Source of the DNA: Lumbricus rubellus
Lineage: Eukaryota; Annelida; Clitellata; Crassiclitellata; Lumbricidae
Assembly: GCA_945859605.1 (NCBI GenBank)
Contig: OX243816.1
Coordinates: forward strand, 36,263,307-36,327,306
DNA: 64,000 bases
Reading direction: 5' to 3'
A program made the translations under genes and the position numbers. The notes under the pieces are model-generated. The model was not told where the DNA came from. It ran no database searches and was given only the letters and a program-made list of their open reading frames with translations. Below are positions 45,801-57,092 of this stretch, in pieces. Within the stretch, counting starts at the first letter, position 1, and each line of letters starts with the position of its first letter.

Positions 45801-45981
45801 GTACATCTAGCTTTATAATTTTGTGCTTTAGTTTGCTGTGTGACTATGATGATGCCATCATAGCCATTAAATTTATAAAGGCCTGTCTATAACACAAGTA
45901 TAGTACTATCATTTTGTTCAGTGATTTAACTGTCAAAAAGGCTAAGGGGTAGAAATTGTACAGATTATTATTAAAGTACAT
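42829..45981. other. Downstream of DNAJC5, no gene recognised
   Basis: AT-rich sequence that may include the DNAJC5 3' UTR. I found no exon, no clear mobile element and no convincing poly(A) site. Near 43560-43700 a stretch resembles a decayed non-LTR RT tail, but too weakly to call. Confidence 0.5.
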
Positions 45982-46219
45982 GAACTAGGCAGGGCCGTCT
46001 TATGGTCATCGTAGGCCCTAGGCACTTTTGCATATTAATCTATTCGTAGGCCCCTGGGGCCTATCCAACTCAACTCTGCATTAATTCAAATTGCAACACA
46101 TTTACATTATTTCTTAAAATTATGCTAAACCTCGTTTTGTGAACGTATTTCCGTTTTGATTTTAAATCTCAATCTACTTTATCAACTGAAGAAATAGTGA
46201 TTAGAGCAAAAGCATAAAT

Positions 46220-46625
46220 TGAGATATATCCATTTGATCTAGAAAATGCATTTATTGACGAATTTCTTTTGTTTTCTCGAATGTTTGCAGATAGTAAATC
46301 TGTAGCTGAAATGATTAGTTCACAAATAGCTGACAAGCTGGTCTCCAGTTTTCCAAATAAATATTTAAAAAATAATAAATAAATAAAATGTCAATATTGC
46401 TTTTCGAATTTATCCTTCTATCTTTGGAACAAGTTGTGAAGGTGAACGTTCTTTTTCGAAACTGAAAATTATCAAAAATTAGGGCCTACCTTCGGTCAAC
46501 GATGGGACAGTCACGATTATCCTCCCTTGCATTACTTTCAATTAAAAACGACTTAATGCGAGAAATGACATTTGAAGACGTTATAAGCGATTTCGCGAAT
46601 GCAAAGAGCCGCAAAGTTAACATAA
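46220..46625 (+). pseudogene. Decayed hAT transposase C-terminus (dimerisation region)
   Basis: The plus strand reads YPFDLENAFIDEFLLF and ADKLVSSFPN, then GERSFSKLKIIK, then in the next frame LRSTMGQSRLSSLALLSIKN and MREMTFEDVISDFA. This order (SERSFS.L..IK, then LRS.M...RL..LALL.IE) is the hAT dimerisation motif. The frame is broken between KIIKN and LRSTM by a stop and a shift, which fits a roughly 7-bp insertion (gggccta) at about 46481. Upstream parts also contain stops. The protein is non-functional. Confidence 0.85.
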
Positions 46626-47320
46626 TAGCCTATAGCTTAGCTAATGTTACTGTTTCATTGGCTAACTCTAGCCTAGGGTGATTCAGAAAAAATTATTTAG
46701 GAAATTTAATGAGCATAGTTGATCATTTTGTTCCTTTTGGGTACAGATTAAGTTATGTACAAGAAATTTCAAAATCAAAAGCATTTTAGGTTATGCTCAA
46801 TGAGCACAAAGTTTACATATAGTTATATTCAAAGTTACAAATTGAGATAACGGCCATGTGATATAGCGCACTCTAAATAAAATTGAATAATACAAATCAG
46901 TGAGTTTTTAGTAACTCAAAGTGGATATATGAACTCATATATTCATCCCAATTGCAAATTAACTTAGAAAAGTCCACAATCCAACAGGAATCCTTTGCCA
47001 CTTGATTGACTTGTATATAGCCTTGTACAATTGTAATTCGTTAACTCAAATGCCACCGGACCAGCCATCTATGCTCTCACGTTTATACATGCAGAACTTG
47101 AAAATACATGAAATTCACTGGCAATTCTTCTCTCAGAGTCTGTCAATTGAAATTGATCTTTGAAACTATAAGTCTTGAAATAATAGGTGACCTAGTCCTT
47201 CATGCGACCAGATGCACCTTTTTGCCTGAAATGACACACTCCACATCACCAGCAGTCTCTTCTCGAATCAGTAAGCACAATTCCGTCACATTCTTCTCAT
47301 GCTGACAATATTATTGATGG

Positions 47321-47706
47321 CATGCGATCATAGGCGTAGGGGACATTTCAGCATTGGGGGGGCAAAAATGAGACTTTTGCCCGAAAAATTTTTTTTCGTC
47401 CAGCCGAAATCTTAAGAAAAATTTCCGTTACGTTTGCCCGAAAATTCTTACGACTTTTTTTAGTCATCCGGCCGAAATCTTCTGAAATTTCCCGTTACTT
47501 TCTGCCCGAAAGGTCTGATGACCCTTTTTTGTTCGGGCAAGTCTGATTTTTCGGGCAAGATGACCCGGAAAAATAAAAAAGTAAAAAAAATTTTTTATAT
47601 TTTTTTATTTTTTCGGGTCTGCTTGCCCGAAAAATCAGACTTGCCCGAAATTTGGGGGGGCATTTGCCCCCCCTGGACCCCCGTCTCCTACGCCTATGCA
47701 TGCGAT
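47321..47706. mobile_element. Third-level hAT-like MITE, 370 bp (cataggcg family)
   Basis: The element 47329-47698 begins cataggcgtagg and ends cctacgcctatg. It is flanked by an exact 8-bp duplication, catgcgat (47321-47328 and 47699-47706). It shares gggggggcaaa, ttgcccgaaa and tttgccccc blocks with the 177-bp copy at 22869 and is longer through extra internal gcccgaaa/ccgaaatctt repeats. Confidence 0.94.
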
Positions 47707-48223
47707 GGTCAGTTGAAACTGATGGAGCTTTCGCCTGCATTTTAACAATTTGCTTAATTTGCGATGGTAACTGCCAAGATAGTGAACTTCCTGCCTGACA
47801 GGTTTATGTGATTTAATGCAGATCCTGCTTTGAAGGATGAATGGTTTGTCGCTGCTGTATCTTCCTGTTAACCTTCAGGAAGAGTAGGTTACTTAAATGC
47901 TTGTGTAGTAGGCCTATATTGAGATCTTGACAGCATAGTTAAAATTATCAGTGTTCTACGTCTCATCCTCTTCGTCACTAACCTCTTCATCATCATTCAA
48001 GTTACTGCTCTTGTAGTCTCTTAGTTGCCTGGTTACTCGAGCAAGATCTTTTAGCTGATTTTCTTATCATTTTTGTCTTATAACTGGCTTTTTTTGTTTC
48101 ATCTTTTTCTCTCAACCCTCTTCTCCTCGTTGACAATAGTTATGCTAACTTTTCGCAATTCTTGCTGATCTGCTAAAAACAGCTTAATATATTTATCAAT
48201 TTTGATAAGGCGTAAAAAAAAAG

Positions 48224-48630
48224 TGTTGTGTTTCCGGTAACGCGACCGACCCATTTTTAGGGCCGCGACCCAAATATTTTTGTAAAAAAAATTTATTTAA
48301 AAAAAAATATTTTAAAAAAAATATTTTTTTTTCCAAAAAAAATTTAATTTTTTTTTCTAATTTAAAAAAAACACATTTGTATTGACATAACATAAGAGAC
48401 GTCAACAAAATGAAATTAATAGGACTGTTTCTAGAGCAGTTTTAGGTGCAGACAGTCGGGAAATAGGCAGTTTATACTTGCTTAGAACACGTACTTTGTT
48501 TCAGCGTGCAAAAAAGACTAGTGGGGTATACTTTTTCGGATAGTCACTGCATAAAAATATTTTACAAAATAAAAATATTTTCCGACCTACCTACCCAATT
48601 TTTTTTAGCTCTGTTACCGGAAACACAACA
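48224..48630. mobile_element. Inverted-repeat element inside the nest, ends uncertain
   Basis: An 18-bp inverted repeat, tgttgtgtttccggtaac at 48224 and its complement ending at 48630. The interior contains cgcgaccgacc and ccgacctaccta next to long A/T runs. Flanking A/T tracts hide any target-site duplication, so the superfamily is not assigned. Confidence 0.65.
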
Positions 48631-49734
48631 TATTTTTTTTGGGCCTAACATGCTCAGCTTGCTTAATGCAATATCAAAAAGGAGATGTAACCTACTTTCA
48701 ACAAATAGCCTACTTCTCACTTTTTGTGACTCAGAGTTATTTCTATCTCTAAATATTGACATTTTATTAGACTGGACTGCTATTCATTTCAAATTCAAAC
48801 TGACTTGATTTTCAAGCTCTTTTACACAGCCGTCTTCAAAAATTCCAAAGATGAAAAGGTAGAAAAGTCTGTAGTGTGTGGCCTCTTGTAGGCAATACAT
48901 TCATAATTTATTATAGGAAGGCTAACTTCTGGTTTCCCAACTAAGTAAATTTCTGTTTTCAACCTTGTTGCAATAGTGAAAAAGGATTCTTCCACTTAAT
49001 TCAGAAAAATGGCATTTTCACCAAAAAAACCCTCATGGAATGAAAATTTTAAACACTTTAAATTAAGAATAGTGTATAAAAATGCATTTAGTCATCTTTC
49101 TCTCACTGCCAAGAACAATGCATAGACAGCTAAAAAATATGCAGTTGCACTTTTCATAGAAATATGGAAACATATTCCTGCTTTATAACAATGATGTCAC
49201 AGCTCATTATATAAAAATTCAGCAGGTTTCTTTGTATCAAACAACAAAGTGAGACTTGATTGTTTACGTATGGCCTTTGACTATAGCCTATACATAATTC
49301 TTACTCACAGGATTGTAGCTTAATTTAATCAGAATTGCTGTATTCGACGTCTCGTCAATGACAAGTGCGTTGCTTTCTTCATGTATGCCCCAATTTGCCC
49401 CATGTAATATTTCAGGGGCATTGAGCATAGGGTAAACGTCAATGGATTACAGTAAAACTTGGTTGCAGTGTTGAATATGATCAAAGGAACAAAATTATCT
49501 ACTATGTCAACCAAAAGTCAAAAAATATTTTTTTCTCCATTGTGACGTGAATCACCCTACTCTAGCCTTTAGTTAGCAAGTTTTCGTTTTCTGTTTGTTT
49601 TTTCCGGTCATTGACCAATCACTGCATTTATATTTTAATATTTTTTCTCAGGATTTCGTAGGCCCCTAAAAAGTTCGTAGGCCCTAGGCACAGTGCCTAC
49701 TGTGCCTACTGGATAAGATGGCCCTGGAACTAGG

Positions 49735-50580
49735 CCTAAGGATAAAATCCAATGTTCTTTCTCTGTTACACAGAAACAACTGACAAGTCGTGAGGTATTT
49801 TAGTTTTCTTTTCCCTCAATATCAGTTTAGTTAGCCACTTAGCCTACTATATCTGAGAGGTTTACAGCTGCAAGTAAAGAGCTAAGGTTTTGAACATCTC
49901 CAGCTGATCTTCTCCATGTCCACATTTCAAAGGCCTCCAGTCTCTTATCCTCTTTTCTCATGGTTCATGTCTCTGACCCACACAGCACTACACTGTGATG
50001 TGAATTATATCGATAACGAAATGAGATAAAGCTGTAAAATGCAATCAATACACGTCGTGCGAGTGTATACACTGCCTTGTATGCTGCATACGCCCAAGCA
50101 AAGACCGTATCTCTTTATCTAGAATGAAAGATTCTATGCGTTGAGTTCATCCAACACGAGACGCTTGCGATATGGAGTCACTATCGTCCGCAAGATCGCC
50201 TTGCCAATCATGGCGGCCATCTTGGTCGTCTTCGTCATCTAACCACCGCTGGTTGGAGTGACGTCCCGTTTGATAGCCATTTTCGATCTTCAGCATTTCG
50301 CCTATTGATTTTCTTCCCTCGAAAGATAAAAGTTTTGCTTCGCCGTGGACGATAGACGTTCGGTCATTCGGGCGAATTAGCCGCTGTCGGAAATATATTG
50401 AATGCCTTGATAGATGATCGCACTAGACGGCGCCACGTGTGCGTGTTGTCCAGATTGGCGCGTTATTATTGTCGAAACATACGACGCCAGCCAGCCAGCG
50501 CATTGACGTCGAATGAAAACATAAAGAGGGCGCCACGTCTTTCAAGTATAGTTCGAGGAACCGAAGTGGTCACAGACAGA
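49735..50580. other. Region right of the transposon nest, no gene recognised
   Basis: It contains an antisense RT fragment at 49885-49998. Base composition shifts to more GC and CpG from about 50150. Short open frames (for example 50398-50601) match no family I know. Confidence 0.5.
49885..49998 (-). pseudogene. Antisense non-LTR RT C-terminal fragment
   Basis: On the minus strand it reads [26 protein letters not shown], matching the motif at 31300-31340 ([20 protein letters not shown]). It has a stop codon and is truncated at both ends. Confidence 0.75.
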
Positions 50581-50629
50581 CAGAGTGACGGCATTATGTA
50601 GTCGAACACAATCATTTTCTTTATTAGAT

Positions 50630-51690
50630 AAGACCTACTGTAGGCCTACGCTATAAGGTCAAGACGTAATGTTACGAAGCAGGATTGCATGCAATGTTAG
50701 GAACTTAGGGACGTTAGCGTAGATCTTTAACTATAAAACGATACATATAACAGCGGGTGTGTGCGCGTCTCGTTCGTCTGAGTGTGTTTGGGTTGCGCGA
50801 ATGAACTTAATATGTTGACTACGTACAGGATATTTAAGCCCGAATGTAAATCAATTTCTGATCTGAAGCAACCGAGGAGGCCCTGTGCGACTAGGCCTAG
50901 CTTGCGCATAATCATAGGAAAGCTAGCAAAACGGCTGGTGCTTGCATGTAGTCTATCAAGACTCAATACAACGCATTTCAGGTAGGCCTATAGGCTAGGC
51001 CTAGACCCAGTCTTCAGTATAAGAATTAACTCTGGAGATCAGAATTAACCTCTTCAACCCACCGGCAATTCTCACTTTGGGCCTATAGTCTTAAGCCTAA
51101 CTCGAAGCAGAGAATGGATCTGTGTTCAAAGTGATAGCTAAATTGAAAATCTTAACTCAGCGCGTATACATAGGCCTATAGGCCTACTCGTTGTCCTACA
51201 CTGGCAATTAAGTTCCTCGACACCCGATGATAGGTCAAGTGGCTGATTAAAGCAACCCTGGCCTAGGTCTAAAGTCTAAACGCTGCTTAGCGTATTAGAC
51301 CCTATAGGATAGGCCTAAGTCCTATAGGTCAATGCAATTGCCTATCATCGATTTATTTCCCGCACTGCTATAATAGGCCTAGATATGTAGGCCTATAGAT
51401 GGCTGGATATGTAGGTTTCTGCTGGAGAAAAGATACGAGACTCAATTTAAAAATTATTCCGATGACAGGTAGGCCTAAAAAAGCCTACATTCAGGCATTT
51501 GGGTGCCAATTATATTTGTCCAGACTCCACAGTCGATAGGCCTACAGGCCCTACCCCAAACCATGATGTTCTAGGATGCCATGAATGATTGCAGGCTCAT
51601 ATTCTGCAGCCGTTCGTATAGGCCTACAAACGAGATGAAAAGACACATTTGCCAAGGTTCAGCGACTTCAATAATAGACCTAAGGCGCGT
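50630..51690. repeat. Cluster of the palindrome TAGGCCTA and near variants
   Basis: In about 1 kb the octamer taggccta, or the core aggcct with one flank changed, recurs around 50641, 50894, 50982, 50994, 51171, 51180, 51313, 51376, 51391, 51473, 51537 and 51617. It is not in tandem and spacing is irregular. Single copies are scattered elsewhere (for example 31224, 47908, 52445, 56259, 60694). Confidence 0.75.
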
Positions 51691-51699
51691 GAAAGGAAT

Positions 51700-52130
51700 T
51701 TATGTCAGACGGCGAATAACTCTCATTCTTCTCCGCATAGCCCATAATATCGAGCGCTCATGGCCTCCTAATTGCACCGTATTATCAGCCGGCGGCCATT
51801 ATTGGCCGAACAACAGACCGATTTCAATGCGGAAGGACCCGATGAGGCCCCTGCGGTTGACGACGGTCCTGGCGAGCCTTTCCAGATCTTGGCAGACCGC
51901 CGCTCACAACGCATCTACCATGCATCCGTCTATGCGTTGCGTGCGTTGCGTGCGTACAGTGAGACGCGGTTCGTCCATCGTGTCCGTCCTGTGCGGCTGC
52001 GGGTCGACTGAACGCACGTATTAACTTCGAATTTGTCGGATTTAGCGACATAGTACATTCTTTCTGGAAAGTTCGCCGAAGACGAGGAAGAAAACGGTGA
52101 CAATATCGATCGCAGAAACCTGTGAGTTAT
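51700..52130 (+). other. CpG-rich stretch with a possible untranslated first exon
   Basis: This stretch is richer in CpG than its surroundings and has three overlapping open frames, none of a recognised family. Near 52118 the sequence cagaaacct followed by gtgagt is a good donor. It could be a first exon of a gene continuing to the right; this is an inference with weak support. Confidence 0.25.
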
Positions 52131-52645
52131 GCAATATTCTCTTGCGAAGAAGCGGGTGTTTTATTATGTTGAATTATTGTGACGTTTTATTGTTTATTTA
52201 TGCGCTATATAAAATGTTTATATATACTCGGGAATCTGTATGTCTTCGGCTGTAAACTGTCTGCAATGTAGGTTCTGGGAAACAGTTTGTCCTATAATGG
52301 CATCTAGTTATATATAGGCCTAATATTGGGATTCGGTGTACATAGTACAATGAACCATTCAGGGCTTCAGGTACGCCTTTGAGAGGGCTTTTATTAACGT
52401 GTTCTACAAATAAAACATCCATGTACTGCTATGTCTCATGTAGGCATAGGCCTACAGCAATGCACCTGTCTGTATGTAGGAAGAGAAGGAGGAGGGTTTA
52501 CCATTGGTGGGAGGCCTAGTGCTTTAATCACGGTATACCCTTCCGATTTATCTTGGTATATTCAGGCTAATTTTTGGTTATAAATGTTCTTGCCCCTATA
52601 CTATGCTTTACAGGATCCAGACTGAGCTTTCTTTGAGCTTTGAAT

Positions 52646-52647
<2 letters not shown>

Positions 52648-52684
<37 letters not shown>
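52648..52684. repeat. (AT)n microsatellite
   Basis: A pure dinucleotide run immediately upstream of a non-LTR fragment. Confidence 0.95.
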
Positions 52685-52688
<4 letters not shown>

Positions 52689-52714
52689 TGATCATAATGA
52701 CATGCAGAACGTTA

Positions 52715-52935
52715 CCATGCTTTCTTAATGGTATAGGACCCTCAGCCTGGAATCTGGAATGGTCTTCCTCTGACACTCTGCTGACTGCTCCCTTTTTAAA
52801 AGTCCTTCTCAGGCTTCCTCTCTCATCTTAAGACAGTTTTATTTGGCCGTGCTGGGTTTGAGACTGCCTCTGAGTAGCCCTCTTGAAGAGACCCTATATA
52901 AATGCAATCAACAAATGAATGAATGAATGAACAGA
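52715..52935 (+). mobile_element. Non-LTR retrotransposon 3' fragment
   Basis: The frame reads GPSAWNLEWSSSDTLLTAPF, the RT C-terminal motif PSAWNxLP in decayed form. Then come actgcctctgagtagccctc, ccctatataaatgc and (TGAA)n. It is the same family as 14545-14736 and 32090-32535. Confidence 0.8.
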
Positions 52936-53879
52936 TGGACGGACGAGTCAGCGACGACGACGATGATGATGCTGCTGCTGCTGATGATGCTGATGTTGAT
53001 GATGATGATAAAATTTATGTTACCAGACATAAAAAAAGTCATATGATGCAAAAGACTGAACTGAAATCTTTTAAAATGAAAAGGAGATTGACCTACGTAT
53101 TGGCTGGTCACTTGCATGATGTGTTTTTTTTAAATACTGCAGTCGTCACAGTGTATTTAAGCCTGTTGGATGACAAGACTTTTCCTTCGTTCAGCAATTT
53201 CTTTTTAGATCTTCTGGTCTTTGATGTGATTGCCTTCGTATATAGTCTTTGGCTGCCTTCCATCTAATGCAAGCTTTGCACGCATATAGTCACCTCTATA
53301 TATGCGAGCATTACTTTAACGCCAAATATTTTGTTTTAAATTAATGTGTGGAAGGAAGACAGACACTGAGGTGGCTGCATATTTGTTGTTCAGTATTTGA
53401 GGCACATTAATTGTGACCATGTAAGCAACATGGGTGAAACACTGGCCTTTGAGAGCATTGGATAAATCTTTTAAAACAAATTTTTTGACAACACCACACA
53501 ATTTATGGTTGTGCAGCTCTAAAAATTTATTTTAAAAAGCTGCTCCAAAAAATTTATGGCATTAACACCCCCAGATGCTGTCAATGATATGTTGGTGCTT
53601 GGCCATAAGCGATGTAACATGATCTGGTATAAATTTTCATGCATCTCTTCCGAACAGCCTCTGAAGTAATTGCAGCATTCTTTTTCTCCTGCGTAATAAA
53701 TGATCCTTAGAGCCCGTTGGCATGTATAAATTGTATATAGCCATCAAGCTGTTAATCTTCATCGTGTGTTTCGCCGCACGCGGGAGCCGCCGTGCCGTTT
53801 GATGTGTAGTGGATCTCTGCGCGAGAACGAAGCGCTGTTCCATACAGCGTGTTCACCCCGTTAATAATTGATGGCCGTC

Positions 53880-54180
53880 TAATAGGACGGGAGGGGGGTT
53901 GGGGTGGGGGTGAGGGGGTGTGGGGTCACACATTCGCCGGCTTCTCTTGAAACTCTATCCACCTCCGGCGAATGCCGTCATATTTATGGCTGCGCTACCG
54001 TGCATCCAGTCAACAACTCCCCCGTGGGTTTATTCAGCACAATTTTCGCCGGCTTTCTGACAATATTTCATTGGCCGCGTGGGACTTCCGTCACAAAAGC
54101 TTTGCGTTAGTTCAATGGTGGTGGTGGTGGTGGTGGTGGTGGTGGTGGTGGTGGTGGTGGTGAGCATTATCGTTTGCCAT
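53880..54180 (+). repeat. G-rich tract and (GGT)n microsatellite
   Basis: There is a gggggttggggtgggggtga run at about 53890-53925. A (GGT)n array lies at 54115-54161. The open frame ending in poly-Trp is an artefact of the repeat. Confidence 0.9.
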
Positions 54181-54485
54181 CTTGGTGGTGGAAGCGGACG
54201 GTGCTTTCATGTTGGGAGTCCTCCAATTTGAAGTTTGCACTTGTTTTGAGCGTCAGCGAAGCATAGCACGGCGTGGATTTGAAGCTGGAGTTTGCAAATT
54301 GATGAGGGTCCATCTTTATGTATGTTGGCATATCTGCATGTACCTCATGAAACATTCTCAAAGTCACTTAAGTCGCACTTGTTTAGAACTGTCGGTCACC
54401 ACAGTTAGGCTATGTTAGGCGCCTTAGTGAGGTTACTGCCGGACCCTCTATAAATGCCCACATACATGCATGTGCATAGTACATG

Positions 54486-54488
<3 letters not shown>

Positions 54489-54516
<28 letters not shown>
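54489..54516. repeat. (AT)n microsatellite
   Basis: A short alternating run. Confidence 0.9.
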
Positions 54517-54699
54517 GGGCTTCCTTTCCATGCACCGTAGGCTACTATTTATATTTTATTACACAACACATTTTGCTCCGAATTTTTTTAACTGTTATTG
54601 TTTACTGTTTAGATCTGAACAGAATTTAAATGTAATGTAATCAAATGCCATCGGACAACTATTGTATAATACAGTTACAATTAAGTAGGCTAATATTAT

Positions 54700-57050
54700 G
54701 GTGTGGATGTCATAATTAGAAATTTATTTTGGTACATGTTGTTGAGACGCCGCCGTACGCACCCGTTCGCAAAATTGCCTAAATCCGGTGGGGGGGGGTG
54801 GTATAACTCGGTATATAAAATAAAGTTTGGTTGCACCACACATCACTATGGAAACCTCTGAGAACTGAATTGATCTAAGAAGTACATGGGGAATGTTCTC
54901 TGTCTGAAGTACCAATGACCTCACTCTGGTAACAGGATGTGAGTATGTGTGTATTCCTCTGTCGTTCGGAATTAGTTTCATGCCAATGCCGAAAACATCG
55001 CCTGCACGGTGAGTCGGTGACTTTGCTGTGCATACGCCGAGCACGCTCCGAGTCGGCGCAGTGCGGTCGTGAAGGGGACCCAATGTATCTTGCCTGAAGA
55101 CAGTATACTGTCTGAAGTGGTATCTCTTCTTCTTTCAGGTCGGCGTCCCATTGTGTGTCCTGCGAAGTCTTTGTTCTGATGACAGCTACAACTGATCATC
55201 GCAAATGGCTATTGCTTCAAAACACGGGTGGGATATATACAGTATACACGGGTAGGACATGTATCCCGATGGCCGTGCTATCACTTACACACTCTTCCTC
55301 TGCACGGCCGTTCTCTGTTTCATCCATCCCAATGGTTATTTGTCTCCTGGACAGCATTTCCTTCCTTCCCGTGCCGTGCCTACTATAGAGCACTGCCTTT
55401 CAAGTCTTCTCCCACTTCCTGACCCTTCCGCTCTTGCCTTTCAGATGCTGCAGATCAATTCTCTTTACATCCCTCAACGCCTCACTTTCATGTCTTTCCA
55501 CCACCACCACCCCCCCTCACCTCCAGACGGCCTTTGTTTTCCGGGTAACTTTCAGCATCGTCGCCCCCCATACCCCATTCTAATTTTTTCGATGCCTCTG
55601 TCTGCTGCTTTCTTGCACGAACCGTTTGAGACCTATTCTGTCTGCGTGTTATGGATCTCCGGAGTGCAGGAAAGCATCCAACGATGAGCCAATGCGACAA
55701 TGATATACTTGTTCTGTCCGAGGAATTAGGAAATGCGGCGACGGTGTTTGGGGTGGGTGGTTTCTTCGGTGGTTTATGTGCGTATCTGGCTTTGCATGAG
55801 ACGGTGATGCTTTTGTGCTCGCCGTTGCGGGGAGGATAACCGGTCTGGGATACATTAAGGACGACGATAGCCAGAGAGAGGACTTTTTGGATGGTTTCAT
55901 ATGATCCAACTATCTCACTCACATCGTCTGTCTCTCTCTCCCTAAGGATGTCTGTCAGTCCATATTTCTAAATTTCCCCGTTGGTCTTTCTGTCTGTCTT
56001 TCTGTCTCTCTATTTGTCCGTCAGTTTTTTCTTGTGAGCATTTTGCTGTTCAAGACAAGCAAGGAAGTGTGTAGCTTCTATTTGTACATGTTGGGTGCAC
56101 ATTTACTAGATTTTAATCATGTTTAGAAAATATGAACTTCACTAGCACAAGCAAATCATACTTTCATGTGGCAGTCGAGTCTGTGTATAGAGGACAGTAG
56201 GGAAGGAGCAGAAGAATGGTGGGAGAAGTTGGGGGGATATTAAAGAGGATTGGGACTGAAGTAGGCCTATCTCCCTATAATTATACTTCCCTACCTACAT
56301 ACTTCCCTACATACACATACTCTCTGCCAAATTAAATCATCCTTTCATGGTTTCTGTTTGGTGGAGACTCACCAAAAAATCAACACTGAAATGTATTAAA
56401 GCAAATTGAAACCAAATCTGACCACAAAGACGCAGCTTCCGACAGTATATATCTTACACGCTTTCTGTTTGCTATACGACCAGCTTTCAAGATTCTCAAA
56501 GCTGCACGTTCCTTGCTTATCCGGGAATTGCAAGAATGCACGACCAATCACTTATAGGTGGCAGTCGAGTCTGTGTATAGAGGACAGTAGGGAAGGAGCA
56601 AAAGAATGTGGAAGAGGTTGCAAGTCTGCCGCACTACTCTGCAGAGCAAAACATTTAGCTAGTGAGCTCAAATTCTCAAATTGTCTCCATGAACTGAGCC
56701 ATTGCGTATAAACCATGCATATAAATAAACGATGCTGGAAAGGAGCTGTAGTTGAGATATTTCGCTTTTAGTCTCGGGTCACGAGACATCACTTAAATCA
56801 CGAAAAGTGTATTAAATCAGCCGTCATCGCAGGGACGCGGCTTTCGACGGCGACGATGACGCTGCTGTGGCTGCTGCGCTGCTGTTCGCGGCGACGACGA
56901 CGATGACCTTAGGCCTACTTAGGCCTAGAGCCCTAGACAACGAAATAGATTTCCGGTGACCAGTCTTTAGAGTTTAGACGACGACGACGGTTATTTCCTT
57001 CAAATTGGCTGACCAAACGTCGTCGACGCTGCATGTTGGATGCACCGAAA
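54700..57050. other. CpG-richer region without a recognised gene
   Basis: It contains several open frames of 110-145 codons on both strands around 54724-55922. They overlap each other and show no motif I recognise. A pyrimidine-rich tract with a cag near 55137 could be an acceptor. The region may be regulatory or an untranslated leader; nothing definite can be called. Confidence 0.35.
56168..56608 (+). repeat. Pair of 51-bp direct repeats 390 bp apart
   Basis: The sequence starting gtggcagtcgagtctgtgta occurs at 56168-56218 and 56558-56608 with one mismatch seen. The intervening sequence is not repeated. It could be a very short LTR-like pair or a local duplication. Confidence 0.75.
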
Positions 57051-57056
57051 ACCGTT

Positions 57057-57092
57057 ACACCACCACCACCACCACCACCACCACCACCACCA
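57057..57092. repeat. (CAC)n microsatellite
   Basis: A pure triplet run followed by catgg. A CpG-rich stretch with gacgacgac triplets precedes it. Confidence 0.95.

Larger units (their letters stand above)
46666..49567. mobile_element. Second-level DNA transposon, 2,886 bp, inserted in the hAT element
   Basis: The element 46674-49559 begins tagggtgattca and ends tgaatcaccctA-type sequence (12-bp inverted repeat). It is flanked by an exact 8-bp duplication, ctctagcc (46666-46673 and 49560-49567). TAGGG-type ends with 8-bp duplications fit the Ac-like side of the hAT group. No transposase was recognised inside. It holds two further inverted-repeat elements. Confidence 0.88.
45982..49734 (+). 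mobile_element. hAT transposon (Zaphod/ZMYM-like ends) carrying nested insertions
   Basis: The element 45990-49726 begins cagggccgtctta and ends taagatggccctg (inverted, one mismatch). It is flanked by an exact 8-bp duplication, gaactagg (45982-45989 and 49727-49734). Subterminal repeats of gtaggccc and cctaggcac lie at both ends. Inside is the C-terminal part of a hAT transposase (46220-46620). An insertion at 46674-49559 supplies most of the length; without it the element is about 843 bp, already an internally deleted copy. Confidence 0.93.

Noticed and set aside
52923..53267. 114-codon frame starting MNEQMDGRVSDDDDDD
   Set aside because: It begins in the TGAA tail and a GAT triplet run of a retrotransposon insertion, with no conserved domain after that.
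55259..55922. Overlapping 142- and 144-codon frames on opposite strands
   Set aside because: No family motif, mutual overlap, and no exon boundaries fitting either frame.
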